From Siphonodentalium dalli (Eukaryota > Mollusca > Scaphopoda > Gadilida > Siphonodentaliidae), in NCBI GenBank assembly GCA_032622095.1, contig CP136061.1, positions 237,942,609 through 238,006,608 on the forward strand: a stretch of 64,000 bases of DNA, written 5' to 3'. Shown one piece after another: positions 9,083 to 20,000 of this stretch (position 1 is its first letter; each line of letters opens with the position of its first letter). The notes beneath the pieces are model-generated. The model made no database searches, was not told the origin of the DNA, and saw only the letters and a list, made by a program, of their open reading frames with translations. A program made the position numbers and the translations under genes.

Positions 9083-10010
9083 ATGTATGGACTGAACTAT
9101 ACACAATCCATCTATTAGTTCAACTTAAAACGTATCAAAACGCATAACAGAGCTCGTATCCTTCTGGAAGTACGAAAACCCACACTTAATATCGCGCTGT
9201 GGCATTTCGAAATCCATTCGCGCCGATAATGGCCGTAACCGTAGGTGCGCCGAATAGCCATATTATAACAATTACCTGGTAACAGATTCTGATTTGCCAC
9301 GTCCTTAATGATCTGGACCAGTTTCCATTTCTTTGCCTGATAAATCTAGGTCGCTCACACCGACAAAGTATTCAACACTTCCTGGGAGAAGGGTCCCTCT
9401 GATCATAACGTTTCAAACAATTAATTTTCCGGTGTCTGGCTTAAAATTTTAAATACTTGCTAAATATGGGATTTATTCGTCATCTTGAACTAGAAGGCAT
9501 ATGGTCGATAAGTATACAAGCTTACAGAAGGTCATCTCCATGCATGTCTTTCTCATACCCCATGGGGATAACGACATGTACACCTGGCGAACTTCCCAGT
9601 TAACTAGTCACTTCTCAATAGATGGTTCAATTCACAAACTTAGCGAACGTATTGGCATACGTGAACAACGTCGGCAGTGTTTCCAAGGTAGCTAGCTGTC
9701 TCATTCCCTTTGACAGATGCCTATCTGCTAAGGAGAAGACCATAATGTACCGATTACCCACACTTCTTGACCATGATCCTAAGCAAACTGTGTGATGCCC
9801 CGCAGTCGTCTCGTCGAATAGCTCCCAGCAGAGAAGAACAATACTGACGGTGCTAGTTTGTGGACATGCGCCATGACAGTTGGAATGAAATGGGCCACGG
9901 TATATACCCATACACCAGGTGCAGATATAGAATGTCATGCGTGTTTGTGTTTTTTGTGTGGTTAAGATTTTATTTTCAAGGCCGTTCTGAATCAACTTGA
10001 CCAGACGTAT

Positions 10011-10544
10011 GATTTTGTCTGGATAATACTATCCTAGCCTCCCCAGAACAGTCGGATGGGCTAAAGGATAATGTCTTTATGGATGAAGGTATGCATTGCT
10101 GTTATCCTCTCTCAGGGTTAGTGTCAGTATGTGGTCGGTATTATGTCAGGAACTGTGGTGCATTTATTTCACTGTGTGTTTAAAGAACAATTTTTAGTCT
10201 CGATGGCAATGGATGTGGACGTTAGTGAACGTGACCTTTATGATCATATAGCTTTATATTATATAACTTTAAAATATAGTAGTGAATATGTCTCATGCAG
10301 GACAATGGTTTTGAATGGTGATGTTACCAAGAAATCACTTGGTGTACCCAACGTAGGTTAAACTGAATGCAAGATCTCATCAAAGTAACATTTCTCTAGA
10401 TGTTCTTCGCGTTGAACCCTTGTGTTGATGGCATTGTACTTTCTTGAACCATACCGTCCACCACCCAGCGTGAGTATGACATATCAACTATCAAATGCAT
10501 CGTCCTTAAGACTACATCCCAGTCTGGTGGGGCTTTTGTAGTAG
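10011..10544. other. Centre of the large inverted repeat
   Basis: This is the stretch between the two recognisable arms. Weak similarity may extend a little further inward: SPEQSDGLKDNVF-like peptide coding near 10040-10085 and SPTRLGCSLKDDAF on the minus strand near 10490-10530. An open frame at 10131-10361 has no recognised domain. Nothing else was seen. Confidence 0.5.
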
Positions 10545-12729
10545 CCAATGGTACACGCCTGGTCCAGTTGATTAAGAACGGCTTCCAAACGGATTGGAAG
10601 ATACAATCTTAGCATACAAGGAAAGCAAAGCCACATGAGATCATGTCTGAATCTAAAACATACCCATAGAAGCGGCGGTGCAGTCATGGTCCAATTTCAT
10701 TTCCACTATCATGACACATGCCCACAAACTAGCACTGCGAGTAGTGTTATTATCTGCTTGGATCTGTACAGTGAGACGATTGCTGGACGCCACCAGGACT
10801 GTTCTTATGATCATGGTCAAGAAGTGTGGGTATATTATGCATTATCGTATTCTACGCCTTAGCAGAAAGGCATCCGTCAAATGTTAGGCTTTCAACATTC
10901 GAAGCCTTATACATAAGCTGTCCGGCTACGTCGGTACGTGAATATGTGAATTGATGAACCATATATTGAGAAGTGGCTGGATGGGAAGATCACCAGATGT
11001 TCATTTGTTATCCACATTAGATAACCAAATCTGAAAAATACGCAGATAGAGAGGTCCTTCTGAAAGCTAGTATACAAATCGACCGCATACCTTTCTAGTT
11101 TATCACGCAAGATGACGCTCATATCCCATATGTAGCATCTGAATTATACCATAAGCTACCACGAATGAAGCTCGCCAAGAATAATGATAAGTATACCCAG
11201 CTTTCGAGACAAACACGTGAGCTTGATACCGGCATATGTGTTGTTTGAAACATTCCGATTAGCGGGACCCTTCTACCAAGAAGTGTAGAACACTGTGTTG
11301 GTGTGAGCGAGATAGATTCATGTGACGAGACGGATTCTGGTCCAGATAATGCTGAATGTGGCAATCAGAATAAGCTCAGGTACTGTTGTTTTGATTCTTG
11401 GAAGTCATAATATGACTATTCGGCGCACCCATATACGGTTACGGCCATTATGGGCGCTTAGTGGAGAATGGATTTCGAAATGCCACATCGCGATTGTTGG
11501 GTTTTCATCCTTCCAGAAGGCAACGACCTATGTTGGAACTAATAGATGGCTTATGTACCGTTTCGTCCAATCCATACATATTGATATTATGACAAAAAGT
11601 TGAAATTAATATGTGACAATTTCGACTTCTTTTCAATTTCTGCCGCCATGTTGGCTGCCATCTTGACTGTGAGAGTTGGCCAAACTCAAATGAATACTTC
11701 ATATCAATGTTCCATATGAATACTTCATATCAATGTTCCATATGAATACTTCATATCAATGTTCCATATGAATACTTCATATCAATGTTCCATATGGGTA
11801 TAATTCGCGTAACAATAACGCCCATAGTAAGAAAGTAAAGGAATGTAAGCTTGTTTTCGGACGCCATTTTGGCCGCCATCTTCGATTTGGAAAACAATTT
11901 ACTTCATCAGATGCAAGGTAATTACTTCACCTCAGTATTTACAACTCAACTGTCAGCATGTGTGGAGTATTCTCGACAATAATGCCCAATGATGTGAAAA
12001 TGAGGGACTTTCGGTGATTTTTCAAAATTTGTCCGCCATTGTGGGCGCCATTTTGGATTTTGGGGACTTTTATTTGGATGTGATATAAGGACAGTTCTTC
12101 GCCTCAGTGTTCCCAACTTACAAAAGTAAGCAGGTGTGGAGTTGTCGTGACAATAACTCTCACTGATGTTAAAATCAGCAATTTTCATCTTGGATTTGGG
12201 TGAATATTCCTCAACTCAGGTATAAGAGGAATCCTAGCTCGAGTATATCCTGCACATATATACGCATGGGTTTTGTTATGACAGCAATAACATTCACTGA
12301 TTAGAAACAGACATTGCGTTATTAGCGTCGATTTGGCTTTGACCGGATTATACCGGCATTTGCGAAAACGTGATATCGGACAAAAATATCCAGCAAGGAA
12401 TGTATATTATGGTCCCAGTGTGTTCACCAATGACTCTTTTTGACGATAAATGTATAAAATCGCGTCAAGGTGCCAATATTTCCCCACAGAGATAAACGAA
12501 AGGTAGTGAAATGTCCGAAAAATAGCTAATTTTCACATTTCGGCGTCCATCTTGGCCGCCATATTGGATTTTTGTGTCGGATTTTAGGCTAATTTATAAG
12601 GGTTGTATATTACCATAACGAATCGAAAGGAAAACAAGACCGCATGTGACATAATCTTTACTATAATGGCGATCAAAGAGACCTGGTGCATATAAAAAAA
12701 ATGGCCGCCATGATGGAGGTCATCTTGTC
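10545..12729 (-). repeat. Right arm of large inverted repeat
   Basis: This arm matches the left arm in reverse orientation and lacks the 8425-9082 insertion. It contains a private fourfold 26-bp repeat (11692-11795). Its outer edge, ...CATCTTGTC, corresponds to the left arm's GACAAGATGG. It ends directly at the TA in front of the first 451-bp element of the satellite array. Confidence 0.85.
11692..11795 (+). repeat. 26-bp repeat, four copies
   Basis: Four identical tandem copies of a 26-base unit (beginning GAATACTTCATATCAATG) start at 11692, 11718, 11744 and 11770. The left arm has only a single equivalent (near 8290-8310, minus orientation), so the expansion is private to the right arm and recent. 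Confidence 0.95.
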
Positions 12730-12731
12730 TA

Positions 12732-13182
12732 GGTTACACTGGTGTAAATAAGGTTCCGAGTGACATCTAGCGGATGCGGGAGGAATATATAGGAGAGAAT
12801 AAAATAGACACTGGGCCCTGATTGGTCAATAGCCTTGTGTGATTTTCACATAAAAAAATCATCACACCTCTTCCCTATGATTTCCCATAGGTAAAATAAC
12901 CATTGGCACAGGAATTAACCCTTTGTAGTGAAGTTTGAATTTTTTGGTGTGGTCTAAAATATGACTGTATTTTTTTATGCGGTTCTGACACTAGTTACGA
13001 AAACATAAGATTTAAAGGCGAATTCCCTGCTAGACAGACATGATTTTTTTGTGTAAAAAGTTTCCCAAAATGTCAATTTTTAAGATTTAAAGAAAATTTT
13101 GGACCCAACATTTATATTGCCAACACTATACGCTAAAACGTTAGCACTGAGGCCTATGGAAAACATTTACACCAGTGTAACC
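12732..13182. mobile_element. 451-bp MITE, reference copy
   Basis: The ends are perfect inverted repeats of at least 18 bases: GGTTACACTGGTGTAAAT at the left, with its complement at the right end. In the array TA stands on both sides, and in units lacking the element a single TA is found, so the target duplication is TA. The interior is non-coding and contains two small hairpins: GTGTGATTTT with a complementary A-rich segment (12837-12867) and CCTATG/CATAGG (12874-12891). TA duplication with inverted ends suggests a Tc1/mariner-type non-autonomous element. No transposase of that kind is in the window. This copy forms the array's left boundary, and its outer flank is GTCTA from the large inverted repeat instead of core sequence. 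Confidence 0.9.
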
Positions 13183-14084
13183 TAAAGGGAAAAAGTAGCT
13201 TTTTATCATTTTTGATTCCTGGGAGTCACTTTAAAGCATTTTAATGCATTTTACAGAGCCTGGTCTTTCAGTCCAATGAATATCTCATGCTTGATGTGGC
13301 TATTCTTGCTGCTGATGCTTTCTTTCACTTACATCAGCCAAAAAAATAGTAAGATTTTTCATAAAAAATGCCAATTTTTCAAGGTATTTTCAAAAAATTT
13401 CAAGGTGGTAATAGTCACATGATGATGCAAATGACCCATAACATGGGCATGTCAACGACACATATATCAATTGTTATAAGAACCTAATTTAACAAGTATT
13501 TTGGATTTTATAGCCAGTGATATACAGATATATATCATAAAAGTGTGTCATTTCCACTGGTGGGTATGGTCATTTGAAGGTTAATAGCACTAAAACTTGG
13601 ACACATTTAAGAAAATGCTTCAGCAATTCAAAGAGAGCATATCTTTATTCAACTAATTCAATATACACCCACATCCAGTTATCTTGGATCACCCTTGCAG
13701 ACCTGAAAATGTCATATTTTATTCTTCAATGTGCTGATAAAGTCATGCGCTTGATGCTCAGCTGATCAGATCTGGACTCAATGACCTCACATCACCAGAA
13801 GTTCTCTCATGGAAAGAATATTGAACAGTCTTCCATAGCTGATCCATGTATGCAACACCAGACCCCTAAAACTGAGTGAAAATGGGGCCTGAACATGACT
13901 GGTGGTGGAAAATTGTGCTTTTTTGATGAATAATTTGTTAAAGGGGGTGGGGTTAAATTGTGTGTGATAAATAAAGAACCACAGAAGTGATATTGTTTTT
14001 GAACACATTTTTTCCATTGATGGGTAATTCTGAAGAAATGTAGGGAGTTACAATTATTCCGCGAAAAAGCGGGCTATCGCTTTA
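13183..14084. repeat. 900-bp satellite core, reference copy
   Basis: This is the core between two MITE copies (902 bases because the TA is present at both ends). It starts TAAAGGGAAAAAGTAGC and ends CGGGCTATCGCTTTA. It contains a short plus-strand open frame of 63 codons that begins with TTG (13574-13765) and a minus-strand frame of 76 codons. Neither resembles a known protein, and both recur only because the repeat is homogenised. AATAAA occurs at 13970-13975. A palindrome GATATA...TATATC lies at about 13518-13537. The origin of the core is not recognised. Confidence 0.9.
14059..14083. other. Overlapping hairpins at MITE target
   Basis: CCGC-GAAAAA-GCGG (14059-14072) and AAAGCG-GGCTAT-CGCTTT (14066-14083) are two perfect hairpins sharing the GCG at 14069-14071, so they cannot form at the same time. 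The TA target of the MITE overlaps the last stem base of the second hairpin. The arrangement is present in every core. Whether the structure guided insertion is inference. Confidence 0.6.
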
Positions 14085-17000
14085 GGTTACACTGGTGTAA
14101 ATAAGGTTCCGAGTGACATCTAGCGGATGCGGGAGGAATATATAGGAGAGAATAAAATAGACACTGGGCCCTGATTGGTCAATAGCCTTGTGTGATTTTC
14201 ACATAAAAAAATCATCACACCTCTTCCCTATGATTTCCCATAGGTAAAATAACCATTGGCACAGGAATTAACCCTTTGTAGTGAAGTTTGAATTTTTTGG
14301 TGTGGTCTAAAATATGACTGTATTTTTTTATGCGGTTCTGACACTAGTTACGAAAACATAAGATTTAAAGGCGAATTCCCTGCTAGACAGACATGATTTT
14401 TTTGTGTAAAAAGTTTCCCAAAATGTCAATTTTTAAGATTTAAAGAAAATTTTGGACCCAACATTTATATTGCCAACACTATACGCTAAAACGTTAGCAC
14501 TGAGGCCTATGGAAAACATTTACACCAGTGTAACCTAAAGGGAAAAAGTAGCTTTTTATCATTTTTGATTCCTGGGAGTCACTTTAAAGCATTTTAATGC
14601 ATTTTACAGAGCCTGGTCTTTCAGTCCAATGAATATCTCATGCTTGATGTGGCTATTCTTGCTGCTGATGCTTTCTTTCACTTACATCAGCCAAAAAAAT
14701 AGTAAGATTTTTCATAAAAAATGCCAATTTTTCAAGGTATTTTCAAAAAATTTCAAGGTGGTAATAGTCACATGATGATGCAAATGACCCATAACATGGG
14801 CATGTCAACGACACATATATCAATTGTTATAAGAACCTAATTTAACAAGTATTTTGGATTTTATAGCCAGTGATATACAGATATATATCATAAAAGTGTG
14901 TCATTTCCACTGGTGGGTATGGTCATTTGAAGGTTAATAGCACTAAAACTTGGACACATTTAAGAAAATGCTTCAGCAATTCAAAGAGAGCATATCTTTA
15001 TTCAACTAATTCAATATACACCCACATCCAGTTATCTTGGATCACCCTTGCAGACCTGAAAATGTCATATTTTATTCTTCAATGTGCTGATAAAGTCATG
15101 CGCTTGATGCTCAGCTGATCAGATCTGGACTCAATGACCTCACATCACCAGAAGTTCTCTCATGGAAAGAATATTGAACAGTCTTCCATAGCTGATCCAT
15201 GTATGCAACACCAGACCCCTAAAACTGAGTGAAAATGGGGCCTGAACATGACTGGTGGTGGAAAATTGTGCTTTTTTGATGAATAATTTGTTAAAGGGGG
15301 TGGGGTTAAATTGTGTGTGATAAATAAAGAACCACAGAAGTGATATTGTTTTTGAACACATTTTTTCCATTGATGGGTAATTCTGAAGAAATGTAGGGAG
15401 TTACAATTATTCCGCGAAAAAGCGGGCTATCGCTTTAGGTTACACTGGTGTAAATAAGGTTCCGAGTGACATCTAGCGGATGCGGGAGGAATATATAGGA
15501 GAGAATAAAATAGACACTGGGCCCTGATTGGTCAATAGCCTTGTGTGATTTTCACATAAAAAAATCATCACACCTCTTCCCTATGATTTCCCATAGGTAA
15601 AATAACCATTGGCACAGGAATTAACCCTTTGTAGTGAAGTTTGAATTTTTTGGTGTGGTCTAAAATATGACTGTATTTTTTTATGCGGTTCTGACACTAG
15701 TTACGAAAACATAAGATTTAAAGGCGAATTCCCTGCTAGACAGACATGATTTTTTTGTGTAAAAAGTTTCCCAAAATGTCAATTTTTAAGATTTAAAGAA
15801 AATTTTGGACCCAACATTTATATTGCCAACACTATACGCTAAAACGTTAGCACTGAGGCCTATGGAAAACATTTACACCAGTGTAACCTAAAGGGAAAAA
15901 GTAGCTTTTTATCATTTTTGATTCCTGGGAGTCACTTTAAAGCATTTTAATGCATTTTACAGAGCCTGGTCTTTCAGTCCAATGAATATCTCATGCTTGA
16001 TGTGGCTATTCTTGCTGCTGATGCTTTCTTTCACTTACATCAGCCAAAAAAATAGTAAGATTTTTCATAAAAAATGCCAATTTTTCAAGGTATTTTCAAA
16101 AAATTTCAAGGTGGTAATAGTCACATGATGATGCAAATGACCCATAACATGGGCATGTCAACGACACATATATCAATTGTTATAAGAACCTAATTTAACA
16201 AGTATTTTGGATTTTATAGCCAGTGATATACAGATATATATCATAAAAGTGTGTCATTTCCACTGGTGGGTATGGTCATTTGAAGGTTAATAGCACTAAA
16301 ACTTGGACACATTTAAGAAAATGCTTCAGCAATTCAAAGAGAGCATATCTTTATTCAACTAATTCAATATACACCCACATCCAGTTATCTTGGATCACCC
16401 TTGCAGACCTGAAAATGTCATATTTTATTCTTCAATGTGCTGATAAAGTCATGCGCTTGATGCTCAGCTGATCAGATCTGGACTCAATGACCTCACATCA
16501 CCAGAAGTTCTCTCATGGAAAGAATATTGAACAGTCTTCCATAGCTGATCCATGTATGCAACACCAGACCCCTAAAACTGAGTGAAAATGGGGCCTGAAC
16601 ATGACTGGTGGTGGAAAATTGTGCTTTTTTGATGAATAATTTGTTAAAGGGGGTGGGGTTAAATTGTGTGTGATAAATAAAGAACCACAGAAGTGATATT
16701 GTTTTTGAACACATTTTTTCCATTGATGGGTAATTCTGAAGAAATGTAGGGAGTTACAATTATTCCGCGAAAAAGCGGGCTATCGCTTTAGGTTACACTG
16801 GTGTAAATAAGGTTCCGAGTGACATCTAGCGGATGCGGGAGGAATATATAGGAGAGAATAAAATAGACACTGGGCCCTGATTGGTCAATAGCCTTGTGTG
16901 ATTTTCACATAAAAAAATCATCACACCTCTTCCCTATGATTTCCCATAGGTAAAATAACCATTGGCACAGGAATTAACCCTTTGTAGTGAAGTTTGAATT

Positions 17001-20000
17001 TTTTGGTGTGGTCTAAAATATGACTGTATTTTTTTATGCGGTTCTGACACTAGTTACGAAAACATAAGATTTAAAGGCGAATTCCCTGCTAGACAGACAT
17101 GATTTTTTTGTGTAAAAAGTTTCCCAAAATGTCAATTTTTAAGATTTAAAGAAAATTTTGGACCCAACATTTATATTGCCAACACTATACGCTAAAACGT
17201 TAGCACTGAGGCCTATGGAAAACATTTACACCAGTGTAACCTAAAGGGAAAAAGTAGCTTTTTATCATTTTTGATTCCTGGGAGTCACTTTAAAGCATTT
17301 TAATGCATTTTACAGAGCCTGGTCTTTCAGTCCAATGAATATCTCATGCTTGATGTGGCTATTCTTGCTGCTGATGCTTTCTTTCACTTACATCAGCCAA
17401 AAAAATAGTAAGATTTTTCATAAAAAATGCCAATTTTTCAAGGTATTTTCAAAAAATTTCAAGGTGGTAATAGTCACATGATGATGCAAATGACCCATAA
17501 CATGGGCATGTCAACGACACATATATCAATTGTTATAAGAACCTAATTTAACAAGTATTTTGGATTTTATAGCCAGTGATATACAGATATATATCATAAA
17601 AGTGTGTCATTTCCACTGGTGGGTATGGTCATTTGAAGGTTAATAGCACTAAAACTTGGACACATTTAAGAAAATGCTTCAGCAATTCAAAGAGAGCATA
17701 TCTTTATTCAACTAATTCAATATACACCCACATCCAGTTATCTTGGATCACCCTTGCAGACCTGAAAATGTCATATTTTATTCTTCAATGTGCTGATAAA
17801 GTCATGCGCTTGATGCTCAGCTGATCAGATCTGGACTCAATGACCTCACATCACCAGAAGTTCTCTCATGGAAAGAATATTGAACAGTCTTCCATAGCTG
17901 ATCCATGTATGCAACACCAGACCCCTAAAACTGAGTGAAAATGGGGCCTGAACATGACTGGTGGTGGAAAATTGTGCTTTTTTGATGAATAATTTGTTAA
18001 AGGGGGTGGGGTTAAATTGTGTGTGATAAATAAAGAACCACAGAAGTGATATTGTTTTTGAACACATTTTTTCCATTGATGGGTAATTCTGAAGAAATGT
18101 AGGGAGTTACAATTATTCCGCGAAAAAGCGGGCTATCGCTTTAGGTTACACTGGTGTAAATAAGGTTCCGAGTGACATCTAGCGGATGCGGGAGGAATAT
18201 ATAGGAGAGAATAAAATAGACACTGGGCCCTGATTGGTCAATAGCCTTGTGTGATTTTCACATAAAAAAATCATCACACCTCTTCCCTATGATTTCCCAT
18301 AGGTAAAATAACCATTGGCACAGGAATTAACCCTTTGTAGTGAAGTTTGAATTTTTTGGTGTGGTCTAAAATATGACTGTATTTTTTTATGCGGTTCTGA
18401 CACTAGTTACGAAAACATAAGATTTAAAGGCGAATTCCCTGCTAGACAGACATGATTTTTTTGTGTAAAAAGTTTCCCAAAATGTCAATTTTTAAGATTT
18501 AAAGAAAATTTTGGACCCAACATTTATATTGCCAACACTATACGCTAAAACGTTAGCACTGAGGCCTATGGAAAACATTTACACCAGTGTAACCTAAAGG
18601 GAAAAAGTAGCTTTTTATCATTTTTGATTCCTGGGAGTCACTTTAAAGCATTTTAATGCATTTTACAGAGCCTGGTCTTTCAGTCCAATGAATATCTCAT
18701 GCTTGATGTGGCTATTCTTGCTGCTGATGCTTTCTTTCACTTACATCAGCCAAAAAAATAGTAAGATTTTTCATAAAAAATGCCAATTTTTCAAGGTATT
18801 TTCAAAAAATTTCAAGGTGGTAATAGTCACATGATGATGCAAATGACCCATAACATGGGCATGTCAACGACACATATATCAATTGTTATAAGAACCTAAT
18901 TTAACAAGTATTTTGGATTTTATAGCCAGTGATATACAGATATATATCATAAAAGTGTGTCATTTCCACTGGTGGGTATGGTCATTTGAAGGTTAATAGC
19001 ACTAAAACTTGGACACATTTAAGAAAATGCTTCAGCAATTCAAAGAGAGCATATCTTTATTCAACTAATTCAATATACACCCACATCCAGTTATCTTGGA
19101 TCACCCTTGCAGACCTGAAAATGTCATATTTTATTCTTCAATGTGCTGATAAAGTCATGCGCTTGATGCTCAGCTGATCAGATCTGGACTCAATGACCTC
19201 ACATCACCAGAAGTTCTCTCATGGAAAGAATATTGAACAGTCTTCCATAGCTGATCCATGTATGCAACACCAGACCCCTAAAACTGAGTGAAAATGGGGC
19301 CTGAACATGACTGGTGGTGGAAAATTGTGCTTTTTTGATGAATAATTTGTTAAAGGGGGTGGGGTTAAATTGTGTGTGATAAATAAAGAACCACAGAAGT
19401 GATATTGTTTTTGAACACATTTTTTCCATTGATGGGTAATTCTGAAGAAATGTAGGGAGTTACAATTATTCCGCGAAAAAGCGGGCTATCGCTTTAGGTT
19501 ACACTGGTGTAAATAAGGTTCCGAGTGACATCTAGCGGATGCGGGAGGAATATATAGGAGAGAATAAAATAGACACTGGGCCCTGATTGGTCAATAGCCT
19601 TGTGTGATTTTCACATAAAAAAATCATCACACCTCTTCCCTATGATTTCCCATAGGTAAAATAACCATTGGCACAGGAATTAACCCTTTGTAGTGAAGTT
19701 TGAATTTTTTGGTGTGGTCTAAAATATGACTGTATTTTTTTATGCGGTTCTGACACTAGTTACGAAAACATAAGATTTAAAGGCGAATTCCCTGCTAGAC
19801 AGACATGATTTTTTTGTGTAAAAAGTTTCCCAAAATGTCAATTTTTAAGATTTAAAGAAAATTTTGGACCCAACATTTATATTGCCAACACTATACGCTA
19901 AAACGTTAGCACTGAGGCCTATGGAAAACATTTACACCAGTGTAACCTAAAGGGAAAAAGTAGCTTTTTATCATTTTTGATTCCTGGGAGTCACTTTAAA

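Larger units (their letters stand above)
7345..10010 (+). repeat. Left arm of large inverted repeat
   Basis: This arm contains the ~165-bp tandem repeat (7830-8430), the private insertion 8425-9082 and a stretch (9960-10010) encoding VLNQLDQ in one frame. The same peptide is encoded on the minus strand of the right arm. Reading frames are interrupted by stops, so it is not annotated as a gene. Confidence 0.85.
7345..12729. repeat. Large imperfect inverted repeat
   Basis: The left part, read forward, matches the right part read on the minus strand over almost its whole length in collinear order. Block pairs: 7345-7480 with 12600-12729; 7500-7830 with 12200-12580; 7830-8424 with 11580-12200; 9083-9275 with 11400-11575; 9280-9450 with about 11215-11390; 9470-9660 with 10925-11120; 9690-9900 with 10680-10880; 9965-10010 with 10545-10600. 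Examples of shared sequence are GGATTTCGAAATGCCACA, CGGTTACGGCCATTAT, CAAGAAGTGTGGGTA and TTCAAACAA. Many substitutions and indels separate the arms, so the duplication is old. It may be an inverted segmental duplication or the remains of a large foldback element. The open frames inside contain no recognised domain. Confidence 0.88.

Noticed and set aside
9627-9995. 122-codon minus-strand frame
   Set aside because: The matching region of the opposite arm is not open in the same frame, and no family is recognised. It is treated as part of the inverted repeat.
10131-10361. 76-codon frame in the centre of the inverted repeat
   Set aside because: It has no domain, no homologous frame in another copy and unremarkable composition.
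13574-13765. 63-codon plus-strand frame present in every core
   Set aside because: It starts with TTG, has no domain, and recurs unchanged only because the whole repeat is homogenised. There is no sign of codon-level selection.
13787-14017. 76-codon minus-strand frame present in every core
   Set aside because: It has no recognisable domain, and its recurrence is explained by the satellite. One unit shows a missense change at 48628, which gives no evidence either way.
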